Below, one piece after another: positions 45,230-55,201 of a stretch of 64,000 nt of DNA. The notes beneath the pieces are model-generated. The model did no database searches. It was not told the origin of the DNA and saw nothing but the letters and a program-made list of their open reading frames with translations. Positions within the stretch are counted from its first letter, which is position 1; each line of letters starts with the position of its first letter. The position numbers and the translations under genes were made by a program. Origin of the DNA: Muribaculaceae bacterium (lineage in GTDB: Bacteria > Bacteroidota > Bacteroidia > Bacteroidales > Muribaculaceae). The stretch is taken from NCBI GenBank assembly GCA_017462345.1, contig JAFTRI010000023.1, positions 124,001 to 188,000 of the forward strand, in the 5' to 3' direction.

Positions 45230-45248
45230 ACTATATATGGTTTTTCTT

Positions 45249-45827
45249 TTATATTCTTTTCAAATATCTTATAAGCTCAGACGTAGCATTTGCTCTATGG
45301 CTTATCCTGTTTTTAGTAACAGAATCCATTTCGGCAAATGTCATTTCATACCCGTCAGGCATAAATACAGGATCGTAACCGAATCCATTATCTCCTGAAG
45401 GTGAGTGTGTTATTGTTCCATTGACTATTCCATCCACTATAGTTATATCATTATTTACAATAAGTGCTATAACAGTGCGGAATCGTGCTTTTCTGTTACC
45501 CTGTCCTTCCATATTGGACAGTAACAGTTTCATATTAGCCAATGAATCATGTCCGTCTCCTGCATACCGTGCAGACAGGACACCCGGAGCTCCATGCAAT
45601 GCTTCCACTTCAAGACCGGTATCATCAGCAAAACAATCATAACCATAATGTTCTTTCACATACCGTGCCTTTATCTCAGCATTACCTTCAAGAGTACCGG
45701 AAGTTTCAGGAATATCTTCATCACATCCTATATCAGCAAGACCTAAAATTTCATATTTATCACCTATAATCTCACGTATTTCACGGAGTTTATGAGCATT
45801 ATTAGTGGCAAATACTATTTTCTTCAT
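45249..45827 (-). CDS. rdgB: Non-canonical purine NTP pyrophosphatase (RdgB/HAM1)
   Basis: 192 residues from [13 protein letters not shown], the standard N-terminus; an ATG three codons earlier (45836) is possible. The enzyme hydrolyses dITP, XTP and similar nucleotides to monophosphates. The SHR-type signature is seen as ISHRANA at the C-terminus, with the metal-binding [24 protein letters not shown] block and the substrate FGYDPVF segment. It lies between leuS (49 bases) and porZ (19 bases) on the same strand. Confidence 0.94.
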   Translation of the reverse strand: MKKIVFATNNAHKLREIREIIGDKYEILGLADIGCDEDIPETSGTLEGNAEIKARYVKEHYGYDCFADDTGLEVEALHGAPGVLSARYAGDGHDSLANMKLLLSNMEGQGNRKARFRTVIALIVNNDITIVDGIVNGTITHSPSGDNGFGYDPVFMPDGYEMTFAEMDSVTKNRISHRANATSELIRYLKRI

Positions 45828-45876
45828 ACCGGACATGATTCAGCGTATTCTTTATAACGTAAAATCAGCTAATTTA

Positions 45877-48648
45877 TTATGCTATAACTATATTGACTAT
45901 TTTTCCTGGAACAACAATAATCTTGCGTATATTCTTGTCACCTATCCATTTTGCAGTAGCTTCATTGGACAAAGCAATTTTTTCAACTTCCTCACGCGAT
46001 GTTTCGGCAGGAACTTCTATATTAAATCTTGCTTTTCCATTAAATGACACTGCATAAGTAACATTGTCTTCTTTAAGGTATTCCTCATTGTATGACGGCC
46101 ATTCGGCATCACATATCGTAGTATCATTGCCCATGACATGCCATAGTTCTTCAGTAATATGTGGTGCAAATGGAGCGAGAACTATAATCAATTGTGACAA
46201 TATAGCTTTATTATGGCATTTCTGTGAAGTCAACTCATTCACACATATCATGAAAGCACTTATAGAAGTATTATAAGAGAAGTTTTCTATATCTCCGGTC
46301 ACTTTCTTTATAAGTTTATGTACAGACTTTAATGAATCACGAGACGGCTCACTTTCTTCTATAAGCAGAGTATCTCCTTTATAGAATAATGACCACAATT
46401 TTTTCAAAAACCTGTTAACACCATCTATACCGTTAGTATCCCATGGTTTGCTTTGTTCAAGCGGTCCGAGGAACATTTCATATAGTCTTAAAGTATCGGC
46501 TCCATATTTTTCAACTATATCATCGGGATTAACCACGTTGAACATGGATTTGGACATCTTTTCTACAGCATATCCACATATATACTTATCTTCTTCAAGT
46601 ATAAATTCGGCATTTTTAAATTCAGGACGCCATGCACGGAATTTTTCCAAATCCAGTATATCATTTGATACTATATTAACATCCACATGAATAGGAGTGG
46701 TATCATAGTCTTTTTTCAAATTCAAGGACACAAATGTATTTGTATCTTTTATGCGATATACAAAATTGGAACGTCCTTGTATCATTCCCTGATTAATAAG
46801 CTTTTTGAAAGGTTCTTCCTCACATACCAAGCCTATATCAAACAAGAATTTATTCCAAAACCGGCTATAAATCAAGTGTCCTGTAGCATGTTCAGATCCC
46901 CCCAAATACAAATCCACATTACGCCAATAGCCATTGGCTTCTTTCGATACAAGTGACTTATCATTATGCGGATCCATATAACGAAGATAGTAAGCTGACG
47001 ATCCTGCAAATCCCGGCATTGTACACAGTTCTATAGGATAACCTTCCTCAGTTTTCCAATTTTTTGCACGTCCCAATGGTGGCTCTCCTGTTTCAGTAGG
47101 CAGGAATTTGTCAACTTCAGGAAGGAGCAAAGGAAGTTTGCTTTCATCCATCATATACGGTATACCTTCTTTGTAATATACAGGGAAAGGTTCACCCCAA
47201 TATCGTTGACGGCTGAAAATAGCATCACGGAGACGATAATTCACTTTAATTTTTCCTATTCCTTTCTTGCTTATGAATTTTTTAGTTGCCGCAATGGCAT
47301 CCTTCACTTCAAGCCCATTCAGATTAAGTTCATCGCTTTGTGAATTTATCATCTTGCCTTCCTTGGCATCAAAACTCGATTCACTTACATCGCACCCTTC
47401 TATCAATGGTATCACAGGAAGATTAAAATGACGTGCAAATGCATAGTCACGACTATCATGAGCAGGTACAGCCATAATAGAACCTGTTCCATAACCTGCA
47501 AGAACATAATCACTAATCCATACAGGTATATTTTTTCCTGTAAGCGGATTGACAGCATAGGCACCGGTAAATACTCCGGTTACACTCTTGTCAATCAAAC
47601 GTTCGCGTTCAGTCTTATGTTTTATACTATCAAGATAAGCCTCCACTTCTTTCTTCTGCCCGTCTGTCACCACTTTTTCCACATAGGAACTTTCAGGGGC
47701 CAATACCATAAAAGTAACACCAAATACAGTATCGGCACGGGTAGTGAATATCTCCAATTCCACATCATTGTCAGCTATCTTGAATATCATTTCCGCCCCT
47801 TCGCTGCGTCCTATCCAGTTACGTTGTGTTTCTTTCAAAGAATCGGTCCAATCAATTGTATCAAGTCCATCAAGAAGACGCTGCGAATAAGCCGATACCC
47901 GCAGACACCACTGATACATCAATTTCTGTTCAACAGGGTATCCGCCACGTATCGATACCCCTTCACTCACTTCATCGTTAGCAAGTACAGTACCCAGTTT
48001 AGGACACCAATTCACCATTGTATTACCAAGATAGGCTATACGGTAATTCATCAATACATCACTTTTTTCCTTATCGGTATAATTATTCCAATCATCGGAT
48101 GTAAAGACAAGCTCCTTGCCACATGCTGCATTAATTTTTTCAGTACCATTTTCTTTAAAATTCTCTATTAGTACCGATATGGGCATAGCTTTTTTTTCTA
48201 TAGTGTCATAATAGCTATTGAACATTTGAATAAAAGCCCATTGAGTCCACTTATAATAATCAGGATCACAAGTTTTTATTTCTCTGTCCCAATCATAACA
48301 AAAACCTATTTTATCAAGCTGGTTACGGTATCTGTCAATGTTCTGTCGCGTTGTTACCTCAGGATGCTGACCTGTCTGTATGGCATATTGTTCAGCCGGC
48401 AAGCCATACGCATCATATCCCATCGGATGAAGCACATTGTATCCCTGTAGTCTTTTATAACGGCTAAATATATCAGAAGCTATATATCCAAGAGGATGAC
48501 CTACATGTAATCCCGCTCCCGACGGATATGGGAACATATCAAGCACATAGTACTTGGGACGATTATTATCTATATCTATTTTATATGTATTATTTTCTTT
48601 CCAATACTGTTGCCAACGGCTTTCTATATCTTTATGATTATATTCCAT
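45877..48648 (-). CDS. leuS: Leucyl-tRNA synthetase
   Basis: 923-residue class I synthetase. The HIGH motif is HVGH at 48-51 within [16 protein letters not shown], and KMSKS is at 697-701. The CP1 editing domain between about 220 and 430 has the editing-site segment [20 protein letters not shown], and the C-terminal region carries the anticodon-binding helical domain. It is intact and of normal length. It follows nadA by 26 bases. The coding sequence is clearly AT-richer than argS or dapB in the same window, with many ATA and TTA-type codons on its strand. Confidence 0.98.
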   Translation of the reverse strand: MEYNHKDIESRWQQYWKENNTYKIDIDNNRPKYYVLDMFPYPSGAGLHVGHPLGYIASDIFSRYKRLQGYNVLHPMGYDAYGLPAEQYAIQTGQHPEVTTRQNIDRYRNQLDKIGFCYDWDREIKTCDPDYYKWTQWAFIQMFNSYYDTIEKKAMPISVLIENFKENGTEKINAACGKELVFTSDDWNNYTDKEKSDVLMNYRIAYLGNTMVNWCPKLGTVLANDEVSEGVSIRGGYPVEQKLMYQWCLRVSAYSQRLLDGLDTIDWTDSLKETQRNWIGRSEGAEMIFKIADNDVELEIFTTRADTVFGVTFMVLAPESSYVEKVVTDGQKKEVEAYLDSIKHKTERERLIDKSVTGVFTGAYAVNPLTGKNIPVWISDYVLAGYGTGSIMAVPAHDSRDYAFARHFNLPVIPLIEGCDVSESSFDAKEGKMINSQSDELNLNGLEVKDAIAATKKFISKKGIGKIKVNYRLRDAIFSRQRYWGEPFPVYYKEGIPYMMDESKLPLLLPEVDKFLPTETGEPPLGRAKNWKTEEGYPIELCTMPGFAGSSAYYLRYMDPHNDKSLVSKEANGYWRNVDLYLGGSEHATGHLIYSRFWNKFLFDIGLVCEEEPFKKLINQGMIQGRSNFVYRIKDTNTFVSLNLKKDYDTTPIHVDVNIVSNDILDLEKFRAWRPEFKNAEFILEEDKYICGYAVEKMSKSMFNVVNPDDIVEKYGADTLRLYEMFLGPLEQSKPWDTNGIDGVNRFLKKLWSLFYKGDTLLIEESEPSRDSLKSVHKLIKKVTGDIENFSYNTSISAFMICVNELTSQKCHNKAILSQLIIVLAPFAPHITEELWHVMGNDTTICDAEWPSYNEEYLKEDNVTYAVSFNGKARFNIEVPAETSREEVEKIALSNEATAKWIGDKNIRKIIVVPGKIVNIVIA

Positions 48649-48674
48649 GATAATATGATGTTATAATTATGTTT

Positions 48675-49655
48675 CTACATACCCAAAGATTCCGATATTT
48701 CCAACATTCTTATAATAGGGCGTCTTGCCCTTTCGGCAATTTCTTCTTTGACCTGTACTTCAGGCATTTCATACCTTAAACAATTATATAATTTTTCAAG
48801 AGTATTAAGTTTCATAAAACTGCATTCGTTACATGCACATGTACTGTCTTCAGCAGGAGCCGGAATAAAATTCTTATCCTTGCATTTTTTCCTCATTTCA
48901 TGTATTATACCTGACTCGGTTGCTACTATAAACTCCTTTTCACGAGATTCCACCGCAAAGTTTAACAAGGCAGCAGTAGATCCCACTTTATCAGCCAACA
49001 TCAATACTGTTTTTTTACACTCAGGATGAGCCAACACCTTTGCCTCAGGATATTGTTTCTTGAGTTCTATTATTTTTTCAACAGAGAATTGTTCATGTAC
49101 ATGGCATGCACCATCCCAAAGTAGCATATTACGTCCTGTAACACTATTTATATAGTTACCAAGATTCCGATCGGGACCGAATATTAATTTTTCCTCCTTT
49201 GGGAAACTTTCCACAATAAGTTTAGCATTGGTAGATGTAACTAAAACATCACTCAAAGCCTTTACTTCGGCAGATGTATTTACATAACTGACCACTTTGT
49301 GACCAGGGTGTTTTTCTATAAACTTTTCAAAATCATCAGCTGGACAACTGTCGGCAAGAGAACACCCTGCATTAATATCCGGGATGAGTACTTTCTTGTC
49401 GGGACAAAGAATCTTAGCAGTCTCTCCCATAAAATTCACTCCGCATAACACAATAATGGGAGCATCAATCTTTGCCGCTATCTGTGCCAAGGCAAGACTG
49501 TCGCCGATATAATCGGCTAAATCCTGTATATCCTCTTTCTGGTAATAGTGGGCAAGTATAACGGCTTTTTTTTCATGCTTTAGACGTACTATTTCTTTTT
49601 TTAAATCAACAGAACTGTCTATGGGAGCATCTACATATCCTTTATCAACGTTCAT
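48675..49655 (-). CDS. nadA: Quinolinate synthase
   Basis: 326-residue [4Fe-4S] enzyme that condenses iminoaspartate (from NadB) with dihydroxyacetone phosphate to quinolinate. AVILAHYYQKEDIQDLADYIGDSL and VLCGVNFMGETAKIL are diagnostic. Conserved cysteines at 98 (INAGCSLAD), 184 (DGACHVHE) and in the CACNEC cluster (273-278) fit the three cluster ligands. It is the first gene of a reverse-strand run with leuS, rdgB, porZ and an unknown gene. Its upstream region is unusually AT-rich and structured; the nearest consensus -7 box is about 200 bases away. Confidence 0.96.
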   Translation of the reverse strand: MNVDKGYVDAPIDSSVDLKKEIVRLKHEKKAVILAHYYQKEDIQDLADYIGDSLALAQIAAKIDAPIIVLCGVNFMGETAKILCPDKKVLIPDINAGCSLADSCPADDFEKFIEKHPGHKVVSYVNTSAEVKALSDVLVTSTNAKLIVESFPKEEKLIFGPDRNLGNYINSVTGRNMLLWDGACHVHEQFSVEKIIELKKQYPEAKVLAHPECKKTVLMLADKVGSTAALLNFAVESREKEFIVATESGIIHEMRKKCKDKNFIPAPAEDSTCACNECSFMKLNTLEKLYNCLRYEMPEVQVKEEIAERARRPIIRMLEISESLGM

Positions 49656-49752
49656 TTTCTTTATTTTAGAAATGTTTTAAAAGAAAATATCTTTAATAAT
49701 AATAACAATGGATGTTGATTAGTATAATAACTTTTTCACATAATACTTGCTT

Positions 49753-49795
49753 TATAACTTATAATGGTAAATAATTACTTTATTAATAAGTTATA
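49753..49795. repeat. Inverted repeat in the nadA upstream region
   Basis: TATAACTTAT (49753-49762) and ATAAGTTATA (49786-49795) are perfect 10-bp arms around a 23-base loop that can itself fold (GTAA-ATAA-TTAC, 49767-49778). All-AT, so thermodynamically weak. Confidence 0.5.
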
Positions 49796-49858
49796 TACGC
49801 TGTCTTATATTGTTCTATAGACAATTAGCATGTTTATCAACATCATGTTAATAAGTTA

Positions 49859-49866
49859 CAAAGTTA
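49859..49866 (-). promoter_or_regulatory. Candidate distal -7 box for nadA
   Basis: The reverse strand reads TAACTTTG, an exact TAnnTTTG match, about 204 bases before the nadA ATG. No closer consensus box was found, which would imply a long structured leader. Confidence 0.35.
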
Positions 49867-49885
49867 ATAACTTTTCCTTTTAAAA

Positions 49886-49965
49886 GCTATTTATATTGTA
49901 ATAAAACATGTAGATAACGATAATAAATCTTTGTTATATGTTTTATTACAATATAAAGAAATAGC
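49886..49965. repeat. Long inverted repeat upstream of nadA
   Basis: The arms 49886-49909 and 49938-49965 are reverse complements over 24 bases apart from a 4-base insertion in the right arm. The short ATAAC/GTTAT pair in the 28-base centre could extend the stem. Possible long hairpin or cruciform. Confidence 0.65.
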
Positions 49966-50065
49966 CATATATAAAAAGCTTAATAAGAAAAGCAAATAAA
50001 GATGCAGATAATGATATTAAATGTTATCGATAGTATGTTTACAAGTTATCAACATTATGTGAATA

Positions 50066-50103
50066 TAAAAAGGTTGTGCCGTTATTATACAACACAACCT
50101 TTA
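50066..50103 (-). terminator. Intrinsic terminator of the 1167-residue T9SS cargo gene
   Basis: On the reverse strand a 7-10 bp stem (right side GGTTGTG with CACAACC) and 14-base loop are followed by TTTTTATATT, 23 bases after the cargo gene stop. Confidence 0.75.
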
Positions 50104-50125
50104 TAAGGTAAAACTATGGTAAGGT

Positions 50126-53100
50126 TTATCTTACTAATATCTTTAAAGCCTTAGATGTTGACTTTATAATATATACGCCCGGGTTAACCTCTAAAGAGAA
50201 TATATCGCTATCATTCTTTTCTAAACATATACCATTAGTGTTATAAACATTTATCATATCCTTTTCAGGGTTGATAATGTTTATTTTTCCATTTACACTA
50301 TATGCTGTAAAATTACTTTTGTCTGTACTGATATTATTAACAGATGAAATATCAGATATTTTGATATCATATAAGAACAGGTAATCCTGATATTCTTTAG
50401 AATAGGCTTTAAATCCGTAGTAATATATACCTTCATCTATTATATCTAAAGGTAATTGGTAAGTTGTTATAGTACCGTCATTTTCCTGAGCCGGAACTTC
50501 AGGTAAATCAAGAAGAATATTGGATTGTAGTTCAGGAGTCTTACCTTTACCGTATGTAACAAGAAGTGATTCAGGATAGTAAGAGGAAGAAGAGAATGTA
50601 CTGAAAGTTAACGTATAAGAAGAGTTAGCATTGAGATTCAAGGGAGGAGAAATAAGCCAGTCGTCAGCTGCTTTCTGGTAATTGTAGGGATAGAAAACAG
50701 CTCCCGTTTCCGGTTCATGAGTCCAAGTATACCTGTCATTGTTGATGTCGAGTATAGTGTAATAGTTATATAATTCGTCGTCAGTTGTAAATATGTTTCC
50801 GTAAGGAGGATTAATGGGGTTACCAACAACAACATCATTTGATACTACACCTTGTATTCTTTTATTGTCGGTACATGAATATACCACATAAAAACAGCGA
50901 TGAAGTTCTTCTCCATGCGTTTCAATAAATACGGTATCTTTTATTCCCTGTGCTACAGTTATTTCATCGGGAAAGCGAACTATATCGTAAGTTAGTTTGC
51001 CCTTATCATAGATTTCTCCATATATTCCTGTTTTAGGTGCATTCCAACGTAATGTTGTTGTCAAAAGAGTATCCGTGAGATAAATATTTTCAGGTGCAGC
51101 CGGCATGTCATATCCTATAAGAAAAGACCGTTGTATCGTAGGACCGTTTCCTACTTCATTAGAAAGTTGTATGTTAAGGTTATGTACACCTTGGGTAGAG
51201 GAAACATGATGGGTAACTGTTTCTCCCGGCATTGCATTACCATCAAGGTTTATACCGTTTTCTTCCTTGACGGTATATGATATATTTGAAGAAAGAGGTA
51301 AACCATTATAAGAATGAGAAGAAATCTTAAATGATATGGTACCTGTTGTTGCACCTGTTTCATCGGGTATAAATGAAAAATCAGATATGATTCCGGGAGC
51401 ATTCATCATAGGTTCTTCAAAGTAAGCACCACTAATTGCATATATATCTTCCATCCATGTCAATAATGTTGCATTACAATTGGTTGTGTTTATTTCAAAT
51501 AATGGAGCATATTGTGAACCTATAGCCAAGCTTGAACTGCACATCATCCAATACATTTTGTTCTTGTTATTATCAAAGAATAGTGGCTGCCGGTACTTCA
51601 TATTAATGAGCAAGTCTTCAGGAAGCATATTTATGGCGGTAATTTCACCTATATCGGATATTTTTCCGTTTAACTTGTTTATACGTGACAGGTAGTGTTT
51701 CTGGTCTCCTGTTATGTTGTCTTCTGTCATATATATGCAGAACAGATTGCCGTGTTTGTCACATCCTATAGAAAGATACCGTTTCCAATAGTCCATTTTA
51801 TCGGAAATGCGTGTCATTGAACCATTTTCGGGATTAATTTCCACAAGCCATGTGTCAACATAATCCTTTACGAAACCGTATATTTTGTCGGATGTTTCAT
51901 CATAAGCCAACGATATTGTAGTGTTTTCGCAATTAGTATTTAAAGTATCAACAGAAAGTACTTCAAATGTTTTAGCATCAAGTACTTTCCATACGGGAAC
52001 TTCCTGCTGTATATTTCCTTGCGAATTATATTCATTGCAGTAAAGTTTGCCGTTATGGTAGGTGCAACCTCCAGCAAAGTCGGCCTTTAGTACAGGATTT
52101 TCCAAGTCCACATCAAATATTCCTTCTTTATTTTGTTCAATGGCATATATACCATTCGGAGCCAATGTGTATTCGTCTATTTGGGCTTGAGTGAAGACAG
52201 CCTTCAATTCCACTCCTTCCATAGACAGGCGTTTATGATAATCGGTAGTGTAAGAAGTATCCCCATTGATATTATCGGGATAAACTGTTTCGAGCGTCTC
52301 TTCATAAGTAAGTTCTTCATCATTGCCGCTGCTTCCGCTTCCTGATTCGATATAATTTATTGTGACAGTACCTACATCTATAGAGTTTCCCACGTATGTA
52401 GCATGAAAAGCAAAATAGTATGTTCCAGCTTCCGAAACATCAAATTGAGGTGAAGTAAATAGAGCGAATCCGTTCTGAAACAGATCATTGTGGGAAGTAA
52501 TAACAGTGTTCTGTGCGGATGATGACTGTGATTTGCCCATAGTGACATCCAAAGATGCTGAATAAGTGAGAGAAGAACGCAATCTATAAGTGAGACAGTA
52601 TCTTTTTCCTGTTTCAAGTTCATACCCCGGAGTTATAAGCCAGTCATTGACTGATTTGCCGAATGCCGACATATAAGCTGAACCGGCATCATATATCCAT
52701 GTGTTGCTTCCGTCAATGTTCTCTACTTTCCAGCTATTGTTGAAGTCATTTTTAGTCAGTGGGAAAGTGTATAGGGGAACAAGTTCGCCTTGAGCATCGT
52801 CAAGATCGATGGACTTACTTGTTTTATCAGAAACGCTGTCAGATTCGAGAGCAATTGAATATGTGTGCTTACCGCTGAAATTATCAGGTTGGAAAGAATA
52901 TTCGGATTTTTCACCCGCAATCATTCCTCCGATGGTTGCAATAAGCGAATCATCCTGGTAAACAAGAGCATTCATGTTTCCTGATATTGCTGCGCCATCG
53001 GTATCACGCTTGGAATTGAACCATTTTAAAGTAACTGTTTTTGTGGCATTATCAGAACTTGCAGTCATTGCCGGTACCGGTTGTGGCCGTTGTTCTCCGG

Positions 53101-53629
53101 TGGTAGTGATTTTGATATTTTTTAGTGATACTATACCGTTTCCAGCCGGTGAAACAAGTTTAATGCCTATTACATGAGAACCGCTTGAAGATGCTGAAAT
53201 GTGACAGAATCGTGTAACCATTCCGGAGTGTATGTTGTAGGTTTCCCTAATCATACATGTAGTCATGGACTCTGGCGAAGAGTTTTCACCATAATACAGT
53301 TCTATATAATCTTCATCAAAAGATCCTCGTTGGGCAATAGTATAAGAAACAAGATAATGTTTTCCTGCCTCAATATCGAATGGGGGGGTAAATACCCAAT
53401 CTTCGGATGTAGTTGCAGATGATATACCGTTATAGTATATGCCATTCAGTTCAGATGAAGTCATCCATGTGATACCGTCGCCGTTCTTATCTGTTACAGA
53501 CCACTCCTGTCCGGTAGCTCCGTTGTTAAAATCCTGTGAAAGTACGGTAACCGAATCCTGTGCGAAAAGATTCATATTACCTGATAAGAGCAGGCTTATT
53601 AGTGTTCCTGTAAATTTTAATTTGTTCAT
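50126..53629 (-). CDS. T9SS cargo with repeated choice-of-anchor J modules
   Basis: 1167 residues. Signal peptide (LISLLLSGNMNLFAQ). Three related jelly-roll-like modules of the choice-of-anchor J type share the pattern acidic-Asn-TW near their start and DW(V/L)-x-(T/S)P: about 30-170 (EDWVFTPPF), about 290-430 (NDWLITPGY) and about 960-1085 (DDWLISPPL). Between the second and third is a propeller-like stretch (TTISLAYDETSDKIYGFV, LSIGCDKHGNLFCIYM) and Ig/FnIII-like segments. The C-terminus (about 1095-1167, INVYNTNGICLEK to KALKILVR) is a T9SS type A sorting domain. Probably a surface adhesin or glycan binder; no catalytic site is seen. Its own -7 box lies 30 bases upstream and a terminator follows. 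Confidence 0.86.
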   Translation of the reverse strand: MNKLKFTGTLISLLLSGNMNLFAQDSVTVLSQDFNNGATGQEWSVTDKNGDGITWMTSSELNGIYYNGISSATTSEDWVFTPPFDIEAGKHYLVSYTIAQRGSFDEDYIELYYGENSSPESMTTCMIRETYNIHSGMVTRFCHISASSSGSHVIGIKLVSPAGNGIVSLKNIKITTTGEQRPQPVPAMTASSDNATKTVTLKWFNSKRDTDGAAISGNMNALVYQDDSLIATIGGMIAGEKSEYSFQPDNFSGKHTYSIALESDSVSDKTSKSIDLDDAQGELVPLYTFPLTKNDFNNSWKVENIDGSNTWIYDAGSAYMSAFGKSVNDWLITPGYELETGKRYCLTYRLRSSLTYSASLDVTMGKSQSSSAQNTVITSHNDLFQNGFALFTSPQFDVSEAGTYYFAFHATYVGNSIDVGTVTINYIESGSGSSGNDEELTYEETLETVYPDNINGDTSYTTDYHKRLSMEGVELKAVFTQAQIDEYTLAPNGIYAIEQNKEGIFDVDLENPVLKADFAGGCTYHNGKLYCNEYNSQGNIQQEVPVWKVLDAKTFEVLSVDTLNTNCENTTISLAYDETSDKIYGFVKDYVDTWLVEINPENGSMTRISDKMDYWKRYLSIGCDKHGNLFCIYMTEDNITGDQKHYLSRINKLNGKISDIGEITAINMLPEDLLINMKYRQPLFFDNNKNKMYWMMCSSSLAIGSQYAPLFEINTTNCNATLLTWMEDIYAISGAYFEEPMMNAPGIISDFSFIPDETGATTGTISFKISSHSYNGLPLSSNISYTVKEENGINLDGNAMPGETVTHHVSSTQGVHNLNIQLSNEVGNGPTIQRSFLIGYDMPAAPENIYLTDTLLTTTLRWNAPKTGIYGEIYDKGKLTYDIVRFPDEITVAQGIKDTVFIETHGEELHRCFYVVYSCTDNKRIQGVVSNDVVVGNPINPPYGNIFTTDDELYNYYTILDINNDRYTWTHEPETGAVFYPYNYQKAADDWLISPPLNLNANSSYTLTFSTFSSSSYYPESLLVTYGKGKTPELQSNILLDLPEVPAQENDGTITTYQLPLDIIDEGIYYYGFKAYSKEYQDYLFLYDIKISDISSVNNISTDKSNFTAYSVNGKINIINPEKDMINVYNTNGICLEKNDSDIFSLEVNPGVYIIKSTSKALKILVR

Positions 53630-53658
53630 AGCAGATTTTTTATAAAAGAAATATTGCG

Positions 53659-53666
53659 CAAAATTA
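53659..53666 (-). promoter_or_regulatory. -7 promoter box of the 1167-residue cargo gene
   Basis: The reverse strand reads TAATTTTG, an exact TAnnTTTG match, 29 bases before the ATG at 53629. Confidence 0.52.
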
Positions 53667-53742
53667 GTCTAAATTTTCAGTAACATACTATTATTGATGT
53701 ATCTAAATTGATAAAATCATTCTGCGAGGGAAATAAATAATG

Positions 53743-53750
53743 TATATTTG
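53743..53750 (+). promoter_or_regulatory. -7 box four bases before the SpoU methyltransferase ATG
   Basis: TATATTTG, an exact consensus, ends four bases before the ATG at 53755. If the usual spacing to the start holds, the transcript would begin at or next to the A of the ATG. No standard -33 element is visible. Confidence 0.5.
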
Positions 53751-53754
53751 TATT

Positions 53755-54291
53755 ATGGAAAAGAAAACGATCTGGGATCTGCACCGCGATTCGGTAGAGG
53801 AATATAAAAAGAAAGGAAAATTACCTCTTATAGTTGTACTTGACAATGTACGCAGTCTTAATAATATAGGATCCATATTCCGTACGTGCGATGCTTTTTT
53901 AGTGGAAAGGATAATGTTGTGCGGTATTACGGCTACTCCTCCGTCTCCGGAAATTCATAAGACGGCTCTCGGTGCGGAAAATTCCGTTGAGTGGGAGTAT
54001 TTCCCGTCGACACGCGAATGTATAGAGAAGTTAAGGGAGCAGGGATATATATTGTGTTGCCTGGAACAGGTTAAGGATAGTGTGGCACTGCATGAGTTCA
54101 GGTTAGGTGGAGATTCCAAGTATGCCATTATTTTAGGTCATGAAGTCAACGGTGTGGAACAGTCAGTGGTTGACAGCGCGGATTATTGTATTGAAATACC
54201 TCAGTGCGGTACAAAACACTCACTTAATGTATCGGTATCGGGAGGTATTGCCATTTGGCATTTTTTCAATGCTATGCGTAGTGTGAAATGA
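53755..54291 (+). CDS. SpoU/TrmH family RNA 2'-O-methyltransferase
   Basis: 178 residues. MEKKTIWDLHRDSVEEYKKKGKLPLIVVLDNVRSLNNIGSIFRTCDAF opens with the SPOUT motif 1 (short conserved core NVRSLNNIGSIFRTCD), followed by motif 2 (ILGHEVNGVEQ) and motif 3 (IPQCGTKHSLNVSVSGGIAIW), which form the knotted AdoMet site. It modifies ribose in tRNA or rRNA; which position is not predictable. The ATG at 53755 was preferred to 53740 because the -7 box occupies the extension. The end overlaps the convergent ribF by 20 bases. Confidence 0.92.
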   Translation: MEKKTIWDLHRDSVEEYKKKGKLPLIVVLDNVRSLNNIGSIFRTCDAFLVERIMLCGITATPPSPEIHKTALGAENSVEWEYFPSTRECIEKLREQGYILCCLEQVKDSVALHEFRLGGDSKYAIILGHEVNGVEQSVVDSADYCIEIPQCGTKHSLNVSVSGGIAIWHFFNAMRSVK

Positions 54292-55201
54292 AATCAATAA
54301 CGTCGTTCCTGTCGTCAAGCAGTTGGTTGCGCAGATTTTCTATGGAGTCAAAGCGTCTTTCATCTCTCATATAGTTAAGAAATTCGACGGTAACGGTCTT
54401 ATTATATAAGTTTTCTGAAAAATCCAGAATGTGAGCCTCTATGGATAATTCGGGATTGTTGGCGGTGTCCACTGTTGGCCGGTATCCGATGTTAACCATT
54501 GCATTGTGTTGGGAATATCCGTCGGTTATAACATGTGCGGCATACACACCCGGTTTGGGAATGAGTTTCCGGCAATCATCGGGGAAAATATTTGCGGTAG
54601 GGAATCCGATAGTGCGTCCTATTTTTTTCCCTTCAATAACTGTTCCTGATAAAAAGTAGCAGTATCCCAATGCTTCATTGGCTTCCATTGTTTTTCCTTC
54701 TGACAGATACCGGCGTATGACAGATGAGCTTATGCCATCTGAAGACATTCGGAATTCGGTTGCTTCTATAATATCCATGTCCAATGACATTGCCGTTTTG
54801 CGATATTGTTCTATACCGTCGATCCTATTGTGGCCGAAACGGTTGTTGAAGCCAACCATCATTACCTTAACCCCATATCTGTAGTGAAGCATCGATATAA
54901 AATCCTCGGCAGTCAACCGGCGCATCATGTTGTCAAAGTCCAAAATTATGCAATCGTCAATACCTGTAGCATCAAGCAGGTTCATACGTTCGGTAAAAGT
55001 CGATAGCAGTTTTGGAGCGGATTGCGGAGAAATTACAGCAAGGGGATGGTTGCGGAATGTAACAACAGCTGAGCGCAGCCCACGTCTTGATGCTTCTTTT
55101 TTAAGGTTCTCAATCAAGAATTTATGACCGCAGTGTACTCCGTCATACATTCCAACGGCTGCAATACACATTAGATTATTATGATCAGTCACTAAGTTCA
55201 T
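54272..55201 (-). CDS. ribF: Bifunctional riboflavin kinase/FAD synthetase
   Basis: 309 residues. Converts riboflavin to FMN and FMN to FAD. The N-terminal nucleotidyltransferase domain has GMYDGVHCGH (HxGH type) and FRNHPLAVISP; the phosphoglycerate-type SSSVIRRYLSEG is the ISSSxIR motif. The C-terminal kinase domain has GRTIGFPTANIF (PTAN motif) and VNIGYRPTVDT. Full length. It follows the HAD hydrolase with a one-base TGATG overlap and converges on the methyltransferase gene with a 20-base overlap of coding ends. Confidence 0.96.
   Translation of the reverse strand: MNLVTDHNNLMCIAAVGMYDGVHCGHKFLIENLKKEASRRGLRSAVVTFRNHPLAVISPQSAPKLLSTFTERMNLLDATGIDDCIILDFDNMMRRLTAEDFISMLHYRYGVKVMMVGFNNRFGHNRIDGIEQYRKTAMSLDMDIIEATEFRMSSDGISSSVIRRYLSEGKTMEANEALGYCYFLSGTVIEGKKIGRTIGFPTANIFPDDCRKLIPKPGVYAAHVITDGYSQHNAMVNIGYRPTVDTANNPELSIEAHILDFSENLYNKTVTVEFLNYMRDERRFDSIENLRNQLLDDRNDVIDFISHYA

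Larger units (their letters stand above)
49656..50125. other. AT-rich intergenic region with nested inverted repeats
   Basis: 470 bases without a gene. It contains two long inverted repeats (49753-49795 and 49886-49965), a reverse-strand -7 box (49859-49866), repeated GTTAATAA words near 49848-49870, two copies of TTATCAACAT and the terminator of the next gene (50066-50103). No RNA family or origin was recognised. Confidence 0.6.

Noticed and set aside
49830..50060. TTATCAACAT words as DnaA boxes of a replication origin
   Set aside because: They do not match TTATCCACA closely, there are only two, and no dnaA, dnaN or similar gene is present.
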